Below are positions 9,300 to 17,824 of a DNA stretch of 64,000 nt, in pieces. Position 1 is the first letter of the stretch; every line of letters starts with the position of its first letter. The notes under the pieces were generated by a model. The model saw only the letters and a program-made list of their open reading frames with translations. It ran no database searches and had not been told where the DNA came from. Origin of the DNA: Flavobacterium praedii (GTDB lineage: Bacteria > Bacteroidota > Bacteroidia > Flavobacteriales > Flavobacteriaceae). Made by a program: the position numbers and the translations under genes. Location of the stretch: assembly GCF_026810365.1 (NCBI RefSeq), contig NZ_CP113948.1, forward strand, positions 741,001-805,000, given 5' to 3'.

Positions 9300-9600
9300 G
9301 TTGCGGTAATATATCCGCGTCATCGGGTAGTATATCATCAAGTAGGTCCACATTCTAAGAGAAAAATGAATTGCTTTTTCGATTTAGTAACTGAGATCCC
9401 TCGTTCCTCGGGATGACAATATTGGGCTTAGATATTGCATGAGATCACTGGTTTCTATGAATCACTGCATATTTGCGAGGAATGAAATTACTATTTGTAA
9501 GAAGAATAGGTGTTAAATAGTTGTTAATTATCAAATATAAGAATAGTAATGTAAGAATTTTTTTTAAATTCAATTATTATTAACAAATAACCAACATTTT

Positions 9601-10095
9601 ATGTCTAAATTGATTACTACCATTGCGTCACCGGCAGTATTGACTGCTTTTACAACCGCTGTTAATACAGCATTAACTCCTTTGAATCCCTTTAAAATTA
9701 ATTTGACCGATGAGGAAAAAAAAGGAACGCGTTCTATGGCGGAAGGCAGGGAAGGGTATGCCCGTTTAATCTCTAGAATTGCCAATCAATTTCCCAATTC
9801 ATTGAGCCGTGCCGATGTTCCCTCAGAACTAGCCAATCTTTTAGATTATTACAATAATCTAGAAGCTAACAAAATGGCACTAATGCAGGCAATGGAAACT
9901 ATTGAAGAAATTCAGTTGGGCGCTGCAACTGATGTAATGACTTTGGTAGATCGTTACGCTATAAACTTGCAGGTATCTCGAGGAAATGAAGGTTCACTTG
10001 ACCTTGCCATGGGCGAAGTAGACCAATGGAACAAGCGTTATGCCAATAAAAAGGAAGAGCCTAAAGTTCCTGTAACTCCAGAAGAGCTAAATTAA
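9601..10095 (+). CDS. Hypothetical protein between two 21-bp arrays
   Basis: A 164-aa protein that I cannot assign to a family. The first 30 residues are mildly hydrophobic and Thr/Ala-rich (SPAVLTAFTTAVNTALTPLN) without a clear signal peptide. Residues 40-130 look helical, with an acidic segment (EANKMALMQAMETIEEIQLG). The C-terminus is charged and proline-containing (KKEEPKVPVTPEELN). The gene has its own terminator 25 bp after the stop. It is bracketed by a TCCGAAGC 21-bp array 540 bp upstream and a TAGGC..GCCTA 21-bp array directly downstream, which suggests it travels with these repeats. Confidence 0.7.
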   Translation: MSKLITTIASPAVLTAFTTAVNTALTPLNPFKINLTDEEKKGTRSMAEGREGYARLISRIANQFPNSLSRADVPSELANLLDYYNNLEANKMALMQAMETIEEIQLGAATDVMTLVDRYAINLQVSRGNEGSLDLAMGEVDQWNKRYANKKEEPKVPVTPEELN

Positions 10096-10116
10096 GTACA
10101 AAACTTGATTCTAATT

Positions 10117-10157
10117 TTAAAAGCCAAGCTACCTAAAAAACAGCTTGGCTTTTTTTA
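10117..10157 (+). terminator. Rho-independent terminator
   Basis: The 12-bp stem AAAAGCCAAGCT/AGCTTGGCTTTT with an 11-nt loop leads into a T run. It closes the 164-aa gene before the downstream array. Confidence 0.88.
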
Positions 10158-10182
10158 TGGAATGCTGCGCCATACTAATAGT

Positions 10183-10500
10183 AAGGCGCGCCTATCGATT
10201 TGGTAGGCGTCGCCTTTGTTTTTGATAGGCGCGCCTTCAATTTTAGTAGGCTCGCCTATGTTTTTGGTAGACGTCGCGTACAATTTTAATAGGCGCGCCT
10301 ATCGATTTGGTAGGCATCGCCTATGTTTTTGATAGGCTCGCCTCTTAATTGTTTAGGCGAGCCATAATATTGGGTAGGCACGCCTATGATTTTGATAGGC
10401 ACGCCTATGGTTTTGGTAGGCGTGCTTATGGTTTTTGTAGGTGCGCCTATAGATTTGATAGGCGTGCCAATAGTTTTGGTAGGCGCGCCTATGTATGTGG
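10183..10500. repeat. 21-bp tandem array with palindromic TAGGC..GCCTA box, about 15 copies
   Basis: Units start at 10183, 10204, 10226, 10247, 10268, 10290, 10311, 10333, 10354, 10375, 10396, 10417, 10438, 10459 and 10480, so the period is 21 bp with three 22-bp exceptions. Each unit opens with a box close to TAGGCGCGCCTA, a perfect 12-bp palindrome in the best copies, followed by a T-rich spacer such as TCGATTTGG or TGATTTTGA. The central two bases of the palindrome vary (GC, TC, AC, GT). The array lies between two terminators. Confidence 0.9.
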
Positions 10501-10527
10501 GAGTAGTAATTAGACTGTGTAAACTAA

Positions 10528-10556
10528 AAAAAGCAACCCGTTTGGGAGTTGCTTTT
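10528..10556. terminator. Terminator-like hairpin after the array
   Basis: The stem AAAAAGCAAC/GTTGCTTTTT has T runs on both strands, so it could work in either direction. It separates the repeat array from the methyltransferase gene. Confidence 0.75.
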
Positions 10557-10714
10557 TGTTTTAGATTGAAAATACTTGGCTTGTGGGTTCGAGCAATAGG
10601 TGTCGCGCTGGGTAAATAACAATAAAGTATTTTTATATGAATTGTTGATAATTTAATTTATTAAGTAAGCCGTTGGTGAAATCAATTCTATAAATTTGAA
10701 AAAATTAAAAAAAT

Positions 10715-11827
10715 ATGGATTTTAGATTAGGTGAGTTGTTTTGTGGGCCAGGTGGAATAGCTATTGGGGCTAGAGATGCAGCATTCGAGCATAATGGTGA
10801 AATATATTCGATTTCTCACGAATGGGCTAATGATTATGAAAAAGATACTTGTGAAACTTATTCTAAAAATATTTGTCCAGAAAACGTAGGCTCAGTAATA
10901 TGTGAAGATGTTAGAAAACTTGATATAGATAATTTATCACAAATTGATGGTTTAGCTTTTGGTTTTCCTTGTAATGATTTTTCAATTGTTGGTGAACAAA
11001 AAGGCTTTGAAGGAAATTATGGACCACTTTATACTTATGGGATCAAAGCATTAAATAAATTCCAACCAAGTTGGTTTCTAGCTGAAAATGTTGGAGGATT
11101 GAGAAACTCAAATGATGGAAATGCTTTCCAGACCATTATTGATGAATTGACTGCCACAGGATATAATGTTGTTGCGAATCTTTATAAATTTGAAAATTAT
11201 GAAGTACCGCAAGCAAGACATAGAATTATCATTGTTGGTATTAGAAATGATTTAGGATTAACTTTTAAAGTTCCTATAATAAAAAACCCTAAAACTATTA
11301 CTTCTCGTGAAGCAATAGAAATACCTTCTATACCAACTAATGCTCCAAACAATGAACTCACAAGACAGTCAGAAAATGTAATTGAAAGATTAAAACATAT
11401 AAAACCAGGTCAAAATGCTTTTAATGCAACAATACCCGACCATTTAAAATTGAATGTAAAAGGTGCTCAAATAAGCCAAATCTATAAACGATTAGATCCA
11501 AATAAGCCTGCTTATACAGTAACTGGAAGTGGAGGTGGAGGCACTCACATTTACCATTGGGAAGAAAATCGAGCTCTTACAAATCGTGAAAGAGCTAGAC
11601 TGCAAACATTTCCTGATGATTTTGTGTTTTGTGGTTCTAAAGAAAGTGTCAGAAAACAAATCGGTATGGCGGTTCCACCCAAAGGAGTTAAATTAATTTT
11701 TGAATCTATTTTAAAAACTTTCGCTAGAATTCCTTATGATAGTGTTTTACCAAATATAGAAACAAGAAATAGAGATTTATTTGGTAAAATGGTTATGGAA
11801 CCAACTGAAGATTATATAACAAATTAA
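10715..11827 (+). CDS. DNA (cytosine-5-)-methyltransferase of type II R-M system
   Basis: A 370-aa C5 methyltransferase. Motif I (ELFCGPGG) is at residues 7-14, and motif IV is FPCNDFS with the catalytic Cys86. Motif VI ENV is at 124-126, motif VIII QARHR at 166-170, and motif X-like GMAVPPKGVKLIFESIL lies near the end. The target-recognition region, residues 185-290, is variable. It methylates cytosine in a specific site and so protects the host from the partner endonuclease, whose gene starts 6 bp after the stop. Recognition sequence is not readable from the protein. NgoFVII cuts a GCSGC-type site, as I recall, which gives only a guess. Confidence 0.93.
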   Translation: MDFRLGELFCGPGGIAIGARDAAFEHNGEIYSISHEWANDYEKDTCETYSKNICPENVGSVICEDVRKLDIDNLSQIDGLAFGFPCNDFSIVGEQKGFEGNYGPLYTYGIKALNKFQPSWFLAENVGGLRNSNDGNAFQTIIDELTATGYNVVANLYKFENYEVPQARHRIIIVGIRNDLGLTFKVPIIKNPKTITSREAIEIPSIPTNAPNNELTRQSENVIERLKHIKPGQNAFNATIPDHLKLNVKGAQISQIYKRLDPNKPAYTVTGSGGGGTHIYHWEENRALTNRERARLQTFPDDFVFCGSKESVRKQIGMAVPPKGVKLIFESILKTFARIPYDSVLPNIETRNRDLFGKMVMEPTEDYITN

Positions 11828-11833
11828 AGATTT

Positions 11834-12796
11834 ATGATAATAAATAATCTTTACCCAACAGCATTAATAAATCCTAAAGCCATTGCAAATAAACTGTATA
11901 TTGTCAGTGGATATGCGTCTGCAACTTTTGCAAGGAGACATATAGTTGAGTTATTAGCTATAAACAATGATTTTGAAATCAATCTTATAATTGGTATGCC
12001 AAATTCTAAAAGTGATCATCTAGCATTTGTTGCACTTCATAATGAGTTTGGAAATAATTTTAAAGGATATTATTATAGGAATTCAGCTCCTGTGCACTGT
12101 AAAGTTTATTCTTGGTATAATGATGATGAACCTTGCATTGGTTATACTGGTTCTGCAAACTATAGTCAATATGGTTTTTTTACTCATTTACAAGTCAATC
12201 AACTAAATCATGATGATCCAATTCAAATCAAAAGTCTTTTTGATGATTTACTGACTAGAAGTACATATATTCCAAATGAAACAATTGTTTTACCTTTATA
12301 TCATCGAACTCCTCACATAGGTAGCGTATTACCTAGTAAGATTCAATGGGAAATAGCTAACAAAAGGGTAAGAATTAGCTTCTTGGACAATAAAGGAATT
12401 CTACCAAAAGGATCTGGATTAAATTGGGGGCAACGACTCTCAAAAAATACTAATAAAATTACTGGTAAAATTACTTGGAGTCAGCGAGAGCCCAATCAAG
12501 CATATTTAAGTTTAAAACAAGACTCTAGAAAAGAAGGCTTCTTACCAGAAAAGGCATTTACTTTTTCTCTAATAACTGATGATGGTCACAGTTTTGACTG
12601 TGTTGTTGCTCAAGATGGTAGGAAAGCAATCCACTCTACAAAAGACAATAGTGAAATAGGAAAATATATCAGAAATAGAATTGGAGTGTCTTTAGGTTCT
12701 CCAGTAACTGTTGAAGATTTGGAAAGATATGGAAGGACAGATTATACCATTGAAAAAATAGATGATGAGACTTTTCTCCTAGATTTTTCAGTATAA
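11834..12796 (+). CDS. NgoFVII-family type II restriction endonuclease (PLD fold)
   Basis: A 320-aa protein. Residues 1-165 form a phospholipase-D-type nuclease half with H88-x-K90 and GSAN at 106-109, a single HxK...GS.N set, as in metal-independent BfiI/NgoFVII enzymes that dimerise to build one active site. Residues about 170-320 form a beta-rich domain (KRVRISFLDNKGILPKGSGLNWGQR) resembling the B3-like DNA-recognition domain of this family. The gene is 6 bp downstream of the C5 methyltransferase and almost certainly co-transcribed with it. Together they are a complete type II restriction-modification pair. Confidence 0.85.
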   Translation: MIINNLYPTALINPKAIANKLYIVSGYASATFARRHIVELLAINNDFEINLIIGMPNSKSDHLAFVALHNEFGNNFKGYYYRNSAPVHCKVYSWYNDDEPCIGYTGSANYSQYGFFTHLQVNQLNHDDPIQIKSLFDDLLTRSTYIPNETIVLPLYHRTPHIGSVLPSKIQWEIANKRVRISFLDNKGILPKGSGLNWGQRLSKNTNKITGKITWSQREPNQAYLSLKQDSRKEGFLPEKAFTFSLITDDGHSFDCVVAQDGRKAIHSTKDNSEIGKYIRNRIGVSLGSPVTVEDLERYGRTDYTIEKIDDETFLLDFSV

Positions 12797-12832
12797 TTCA
12801 TTCCAATCAAATATTTATTAAATCCCGATCGT

Positions 12833-12944
12833 GCGGATTTTCAATCCGTGTCCACACAGTACATATACAAAGTCAGAATAAAAAGAATAATAAAAAAAGG
12901 GGATTGATAATTGGAATTGGTACAGATTCAAAATCCCCGCTATC
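12833..12944. repeat. Inverted-repeat element (MITE-like), copy 2, degenerate
   Basis: The left end GCGGATTTTCAATCCGTGTCC and right end GGTACAGATTCAAAATCCCC then GCTATC are imperfect inverted arms. They are clearly related to the element at 9166-9299 (GCGGATTTGCAATCCGTGCCC). The first interior bases (ACACAGTACATATA against ACAAAGTATATA) also match. It lies 36 bp after the restriction endonuclease gene. Confidence 0.7.
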
Positions 12945-12986
12945 TGGTCTTTTGGATTAGTTCTTTGAAAGATAAAAGTTCTCGCC

Positions 12987-13061
12987 TAGCCCCGATGGAA
13001 GGGAAAATCCTTTTTAATCTCGTTTTTTTGCGAGATTAAAAAGATTGGAAAGACAGCGGGA
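12987..13061 (+). repeat. Dispersed hairpin box, copy A
   Basis: The ends TAGCCCCGATGGAAGGGAAA...GATTGGAAAGACAGCGGGA flank a 13-bp hairpin (CTTTTTAATCTCG/CGAGATTAAAAAG). It lies between the R-M pair and the clpB-end remnant. Four other copies in the window share the ends but not the stem sequence. Confidence 0.8.
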
Positions 13062-13101
13062 GTGAAGTTGATGAAAAACCAAATACTTCTGCTCCTAAAA
13101 C

Positions 13102-13285
13102 AAAAAAAACACCAGCTTTTCGACTGGTGTTGTTGATGACCTTTGCCAAAGTTCAAAACTTTGGCAAAGGTTTTAGTACCCTATATTAGTGTACCAACTC
13201 ACTTTGATTTCTAAAAAAGAGTTCGCCATCAAAAGCATCGAGTAGGATGATGCTATCGGCATGTACTTTGCCAGCGAGGATTTCT
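13102..13285. repeat. Direct repeat of clpB 3' end and terminators (left copy)
   Basis: These 184 bp are repeated at 14259-14442 with about five mismatches, 1157 bp apart. The copy includes a terminator hairpin (ACACCAG/CTGGTGT), a perfect 15-bp palindrome at 13139-13171 (ACCTTTGCCAAAGTT arms) and the last 33 or so codons of clpB. Confidence 0.9.
13186..13285 (-). pseudogene. clpB 3'-terminal fragment (duplicate)
   Basis: On the minus strand this encodes [20 protein letters not shown] then [12 protein letters not shown] and a stop. It is nearly identical to the true ClpB C-terminus, with Ala for Pro and Phe for Val, and has no upstream coding sequence. It is a left-over or incoming 3' end created when the KilA-N segment was inserted beside clpB. 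Confidence 0.88.
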
Positions 13286-13315
13286 TGTGGGGGGATGAAA
13301 TAGAGTAGTATTATT

Positions 13316-14125
13316 TTAAATTCTTGATTTGTTTGTTGTTGACCAATGCTTCATTTGAGTGATTGCAATAGTGTTCAGTTGAATTAATCGCTCGGGTTGT
13401 GTTTGCCCTTGATGTATGAAAACGGCGTTTAGACTTTCTAAGTTAGATAACACCACCAATTGTTCAATTGTTGCAGTATCCCTGATGTTCCCTTCCAAAT
13501 CGGGATGTTCCTCAGGCCATTGTTTTGCTGTTGTGCCAAACAATGCCATATTGAGTAAATCGGCTTCGCTGGCATAAACAAAATTGATTTTGATTTTGTC
13601 AAGTTCCTTGGGAATGAGGTTTTGTTTTATAGCATCTGTATGAATGTGGTAATTTACTTTTGCCAGTGTACGTTGAAAACTCCATTCTAATTTTAGTCTG
13701 TCATTTTCATCGTCTTTTAAACGTTGGAATTCTTTGATGAGGTATATTTTAAATTCAGGGCTAATCCACATTCCAAACTCAAAAGCAATATCGGGGTGTG
13801 CATAAGTGCCTCCATATCTTCCAGTAGTTGCTTTCAATCCTATTGCATTGGTTTTTTCAACCCAATCTTTGACACTTAATTTATAACTATTCAATCCTGC
13901 TTGACTTTTAATTATGGCGAATTCGCCATAATTAAAATTAGGGTTATAGATGCTTTCCCAAATGCCAATGAATTCAACGGTGTTTCTATTTCTTAACCAA
14001 TCTGAAATAAAAAAATCACCATCTTTTGCTTTCAACATATCAGTAAGGGATATAAATTCAGAAGCTTTTTTTTGAATAATTGTAATTGCAGTTCCTTTAA
14101 CATTTATTGTTTTGCTTTTTGCCAT
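13316..14125 (-). CDS. KilA-N domain-containing protein
   Basis: A 269-aa protein. Residues about 5-135 form a KilA-N domain (ISLTDMLKAKDGDFFISDWL, then GLKATTGRYGGTYAHPDIAFEF), a DNA-binding module typical of large DNA phages and bacterial mobile islands. The remainder (residues 140-269) is a helical domain often found in stand-alone bacterial KilA-N proteins. The gene sits between two copies of the clpB 3' end, which marks it as an inserted cargo gene. Its function in such islands is not established. Regulation or defence is plausible. Confidence 0.88.
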   Translation of the reverse strand: MAKSKTINVKGTAITIIQKKASEFISLTDMLKAKDGDFFISDWLRNRNTVEFIGIWESIYNPNFNYGEFAIIKSQAGLNSYKLSVKDWVEKTNAIGLKATTGRYGGTYAHPDIAFEFGMWISPEFKIYLIKEFQRLKDDENDRLKLEWSFQRTLAKVNYHIHTDAIKQNLIPKELDKIKINFVYASEADLLNMALFGTTAKQWPEEHPDLEGNIRDTATIEQLVVLSNLESLNAVFIHQGQTQPERLIQLNTIAITQMKHWSTTNKSRI

Positions 14126-14258
14126 AACTCATTTTTTTTGCAGTTTTTATTTAAAACAAAAGATTTTAATTTTTTTTGTTGTGATGTTGCAATGAAAAGT
14201 AAATGTACTAAAATTCTTCAATTATGTTTGGTGATTTGATTGATGTCTATGGTTTAAT

Positions 14259-14442
14259 TAAAAAAACACCAGCTTTTCGACTGGTGTTGTTGATGACCTT
14301 TGCCAAAGTTCAAAACTTTGACAAAGGTTTTAGTAAGCTATATTAGTGTACCAACTCACTTTGATTTCTAAAAACGAGTTCGCCATCAAAAGCATCGAGT
14401 AGGATGATGCTATCGGGATGTACTTTGCCAGCGAGGATTTCT
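14259..14442. repeat. Direct repeat of clpB 3' end and terminators (right copy)
   Basis: This is the copy attached to the intact clpB. The terminator hairpin ACACCAG/CTGGTGT with a following T run on the minus strand serves as the clpB terminator. See the partner at 13102-13285. Confidence 0.9.
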
Positions 14443-16946
14443 TTGGAGAGCTGGTTGAGCACCTCTCTTTGTATCACTCTTTTTACGGGTCTTGCACCAA
14501 ATTGCGGATCATAGCCTTTCTCAGAAAGATGGGCGATGGCCTCGGGTGTTGCGTCCATGGTGATGCCTTGTTGGGCAAGCATTTTGGTAACGCTATTCAA
14601 TTGCAATCCTACAATTCTAGTAATATTGGCAGTGGTCAATGGCGTGAACATTACGATTTCGTCGATACGGTTGATGAACTCGGGACGCACGGTTTGTTTC
14701 AATAATCCGAGTACCTCGACTTTGGCGAGTTCGGTGGCGGCTTCGACACTTCCTTTCAGGTTCTCAAACTTATCCTGTATGATTTGGCTTCCCATGTTGG
14801 AAGTCATGATGATAATTGTGTTCTTGAAATCGGCCAAACGTCCTTTGTTGTCGGTCAAACGCCCTTCATCAAGCACTTGTAACAAAATATTGAAAGTGTC
14901 TGGATGGGCTTTTTCGATTTCATCCAACAAAATCACAGAATACGGTTTTCTACGCACGGCTTCGGTCAATTGTCCACCTTCGTCATAGCCCACGTATCCT
15001 GGAGGGGCACCGACCAATCGGCTTACGCTGTGGCGTTCTTGGTACTCGCTCATATCGATTCGTGTCATCGCGTTTTCATCGTCAAAGAGGTATTCGGCTA
15101 GTGCTTTGGCCAACTCGGTTTTTCCCACTCCTGTTGTTCCAAGGAAAAGGAAAGTTCCGACAGGTTTTTTCATATCCTGCAAACCGGCACGACTACGGCG
15201 CACGGCGTCACTCACGGCTTCGATGGCTTCTTCCTGACCAACCACACGTTTGTGCAGTTCTTCTTCCAGATGCAATAGTTTTTCGCGCTCGCCTTGCAAC
15301 ATTTTCATCACGGGAATTCCAGTCCATTTGGCCACTACTTCGGCAATGTCCTCTCGGGTTACTTCTTCTTTAATCAACGAAGTTCCCGATTGGTTTTCCT
15401 GTAATTGTTTGGTAAAAACGGCTAGTCGCTCTTGGGCTTCTTTGATTTTTCCATAACGAATTTCGGCTACTTTACCATAATCGCCCTCACGCTCGGCACG
15501 TTCGGCTTCGTATTTGAAGTCTTCAATTTCGGTTTTTACGATTTGAATGTTATCAACGACTTCTTTCTCAGATTTCCATTTGGCGTAAATCTCATTTCGT
15601 TCTTCTTTGAGATTGGCCAAATCCATTCCTAATATTTTGAGTTTGCTTTCGTCTTTTTCGCGTTTGATGGCTTCAATTTCGATTTCCAACTGCATTATTT
15701 TTCGATCCAAAACATCCAATTCCTCTGGTTTGGAGTTAATTTCCATTCGCAGTTTAGAAGCCGCTTCGTCCATCAAATCGATGGCTTTGTCCGGAAGGAA
15801 ACGATTGGTGATGTAACGTTGTGATAGCGTTACGGCAGCAATAATGGCGTCGTCCTTGATTTGTACTTTATGGTGTGTTTCGTATTTTTCCTTGATTCCT
15901 CTTAGAATCGAAATCGCACTTTCGGTATCGGGTTCTTCGATAATGATTTTTTGGAAACGGCGTTCGAGCGCTTTGTCTTTTTCGAAATATTTTTGGTATT
16001 CGTCTAAAGTCGTTGCACCGATAGCTCTCAATTCGCCACGAGCCAAAGCTGGTTTCAAGATATTGGCGGCATCCATAGCGCCTTCGCCACCGCCTGCACC
16101 TACAAGCGTGTGAATTTCGTCAATGAACAACACGATGTCTCCTTCGGCCGCGATGACTTCTTTAACTACTGATTTTAAACGTTCTTCGAATTCTCCTTTG
16201 TATTTGGCTCCCGCAATCAAAGCTCCCATATCTAAGGAGAATACGATTTTGTCTTTCAAATTGTCGGGTACATCACCATCTACAATTCGGTGTGCGAGAC
16301 CTTCGGCAATGGCGGTTTTACCCACTCCGGGTTCACCTACCAGCATCGGATTGTTTTTGGTTCGTCGGGTAAGGATTTGCAATACACGACGGATTTCTTC
16401 GTCACGGCCAATTACAGGATCTAGTTTTCCGGATCGAGCCAATTCGTTTAAGTTTTTGGCATATTTATTCAAAGCATTGTAGGTTTCTTCGGCAGAGGCA
16501 GAGGTTACTCGCTCGCCTTTGCGCAATTCTTCGATTGCTGCTTTTAGTCCTTTTCCGGTTACGCCTTGGTCTTTTAAGATTTGCGCCACTTTGCTTTTCG
16601 AATCGAAAATAGCGAGAATCAAATGTTCGACAGAAACGTATTCGTCATTCATTTTTTTTGCAATGATTTCGGCTTCATTCAATGCAGAATTAGCCGTTCT
16701 GGAAAGCTGAATTTCACCTCCGGATACTTTCGGAAAACTCTGGATGGTACTGTCTAGAATTTGTAAAAACAAAGGCACATTGACGTTTAGTTTTTTCAAA
16801 ATAAACGGAGCCACATTCTCATCTACTTCAAAAATAGCTTTGAAAATGTGTTCGTTCTCGATTTGCTGTTGACCCAAACTCTGAACCAGCTGCTGTGAAA
16901 GCTGTATGGCTTCCTGCGATTTAATGGTAAATTTATTAATGTTCAT
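14343..16946 (-). CDS. clpB: ATP-dependent chaperone ClpB
   Basis: An 867-aa Hsp100 disaggregase of normal length. The Clp N-domain is at residues 1-150, the first AAA module has Walker A GEPGVGKT at 204-211, the coiled-coil middle domain lies around 400-530 (long Lys/Glu-rich helices), and the second AAA module has [12 protein letters not shown] around 605. Pore loop YKGEFEERL and GYVGYDEGG are present. ClpB works with DnaK to resolubilise aggregated proteins after heat stress. The 5' leader carries an unusual 15-bp tandem repeat, and the 3' end has been duplicated by insertion of a KilA-N segment. Confidence 0.97.
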   Translation of the reverse strand: MNINKFTIKSQEAIQLSQQLVQSLGQQQIENEHIFKAIFEVDENVAPFILKKLNVNVPLFLQILDSTIQSFPKVSGGEIQLSRTANSALNEAEIIAKKMNDEYVSVEHLILAIFDSKSKVAQILKDQGVTGKGLKAAIEELRKGERVTSASAEETYNALNKYAKNLNELARSGKLDPVIGRDEEIRRVLQILTRRTKNNPMLVGEPGVGKTAIAEGLAHRIVDGDVPDNLKDKIVFSLDMGALIAGAKYKGEFEERLKSVVKEVIAAEGDIVLFIDEIHTLVGAGGGEGAMDAANILKPALARGELRAIGATTLDEYQKYFEKDKALERRFQKIIIEEPDTESAISILRGIKEKYETHHKVQIKDDAIIAAVTLSQRYITNRFLPDKAIDLMDEAASKLRMEINSKPEELDVLDRKIMQLEIEIEAIKREKDESKLKILGMDLANLKEERNEIYAKWKSEKEVVDNIQIVKTEIEDFKYEAERAEREGDYGKVAEIRYGKIKEAQERLAVFTKQLQENQSGTSLIKEEVTREDIAEVVAKWTGIPVMKMLQGEREKLLHLEEELHKRVVGQEEAIEAVSDAVRRSRAGLQDMKKPVGTFLFLGTTGVGKTELAKALAEYLFDDENAMTRIDMSEYQERHSVSRLVGAPPGYVGYDEGGQLTEAVRRKPYSVILLDEIEKAHPDTFNILLQVLDEGRLTDNKGRLADFKNTIIIMTSNMGSQIIQDKFENLKGSVEAATELAKVEVLGLLKQTVRPEFINRIDEIVMFTPLTTANITRIVGLQLNSVTKMLAQQGITMDATPEAIAHLSEKGYDPQFGARPVKRVIQREVLNQLSKEILAGKVHPDSIILLDAFDGELVFRNQSELVH

Positions 16947-16964
16947 GTCTAAAGGTTTTATTTT

Positions 16965-17098
16965 AGTGAATAGTGAAAAGTGAATAGTGAAAAGTTAGTA
17001 GTTAATAGTGAAAAGTTAATAGTGAAAAGTTAATAGTGAAAAGTTAATAGTGAAAAGTTAATAGTGAAAAGTTAATAGTGAAAAGTTAATAATGAAAA
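16965..17098. repeat. 15-bp tandem repeat in clpB leader
   Basis: The unit AGTGAAAAGTTAATA is repeated about nine times, with shorter variants (GAATAGTGAAAAGT) at the left edge. It begins 19 bp upstream of the clpB ATG, so it occupies the 5' UTR or promoter region. Related TTTTCACGATTCAC repeats lie at 17228-17256. Confidence 0.9.
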
Positions 17099-17276
17099 CT
17101 CAAGTTTATACTTATTGCTGATTATAAGTGAAATAATTACGTAAAATCTGCATAATTTTTTTTTGATGAATATTACTCTTTTTGTGTATTAGATGATGTG
17201 TATTCTTTTTTACTATCGGCTAATTACTTTTCACGATTCACTTTTCACGATTCACTAAATCTTACTATTTAATAAC

Positions 17277-17284
17277 TAACTTTG
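17277..17284 (+). promoter_or_regulatory. Candidate -7 box (TAACTTTG) for ytxJ
   Basis: A perfect TAnnTTTG match on the plus strand, 108 bp before the ytxJ start. No good TTTG -33 element was found at the usual distance, so this is tentative. Confidence 0.35.
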
Positions 17285-17391
17285 CAAATTAAATATCAAA
17301 TTATATTCCACTATAAATTTACGGACAATTTGACGTTTAAACTATGATTTTCATTACTTTATAAAGACAAAAAGACATAAAATACGACAAA

Positions 17392-17781
17392 ATGAGTATA
17401 TTTAATTCCCTATTTGGTAGTTCAGAGGAAAATAAGGCCAAAACAAGTAAAATCAATTGGATTCCGTTAACGAACGTAGACCAACTGAATGAGATTGTTG
17501 CGTTATCGAATGAAAAGCCGGTAGCAATCTTCAAACACAGCACCCGTTGCAGCATAAGCAGATTTGCGCTGAAACAATTTGAAAATGAATTTGATTCGGC
17601 TGATGCAACCGACACTTATTTTTTGGATTTAATTGAACACCGTGATGTTTCCAATGAAATAGCGAGCCGTTTTAAAGTGGTTCATCAATCTCCTCAATTG
17701 TTGTTGATTAAAAATGGTCAATCGGTTTATGATGTTTCGCATAGTGATATTGACGCAAAGGATTTGGAGGAGAGGTTGTAA
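17392..17781 (+). CDS. ytxJ: Bacillithiol system redox-active protein YtxJ
   Basis: A 129-aa thioredoxin-fold protein. FKHSTRCSISRFALKQFE contains the single redox Cys of the TRCSxS motif that defines YtxJ, a monothiol bacilliredoxin-like protein linked to bacillithiol metabolism. KVVHQSPQLLLIKNG is the cis-Pro strand of the fold. It would act in the cytoplasm to remove bacillithiol from protein thiols. It is divergent from clpB, which is a sensible neighbour for a stress function. Start chosen at the ATG giving MSIFNSLFG. Confidence 0.88.
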   Translation: MSIFNSLFGSSEENKAKTSKINWIPLTNVDQLNEIVALSNEKPVAIFKHSTRCSISRFALKQFENEFDSADATDTYFLDLIEHRDVSNEIASRFKVVHQSPQLLLIKNGQSVYDVSHSDIDAKDLEERL

Positions 17782-17824
17782 GATTAATAAGTAGTTTGTA
17801 TATTAGTCTTGTAAAAAAGTAACT

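Noticed and set aside
10386..10619. 77-aa frame with repeated VLVGAPM-like heptads over the 21-bp array
   Set aside because: It exists because a 21-bp period keeps one frame open. It starts mid-array, has no conserved start or neighbour, and the palindromic boxes explain the sequence better.
13316..14125. KilA-N gene as part of a prophage
   Set aside because: No integrase, capsid, tail or lysis gene lies nearby; only one cargo gene sits between the duplicated clpB ends.
14418..16710. Several long plus-strand frames opposite clpB
   Set aside because: Shadows of the clpB code on the opposite strand; no start context or similarity of their own.
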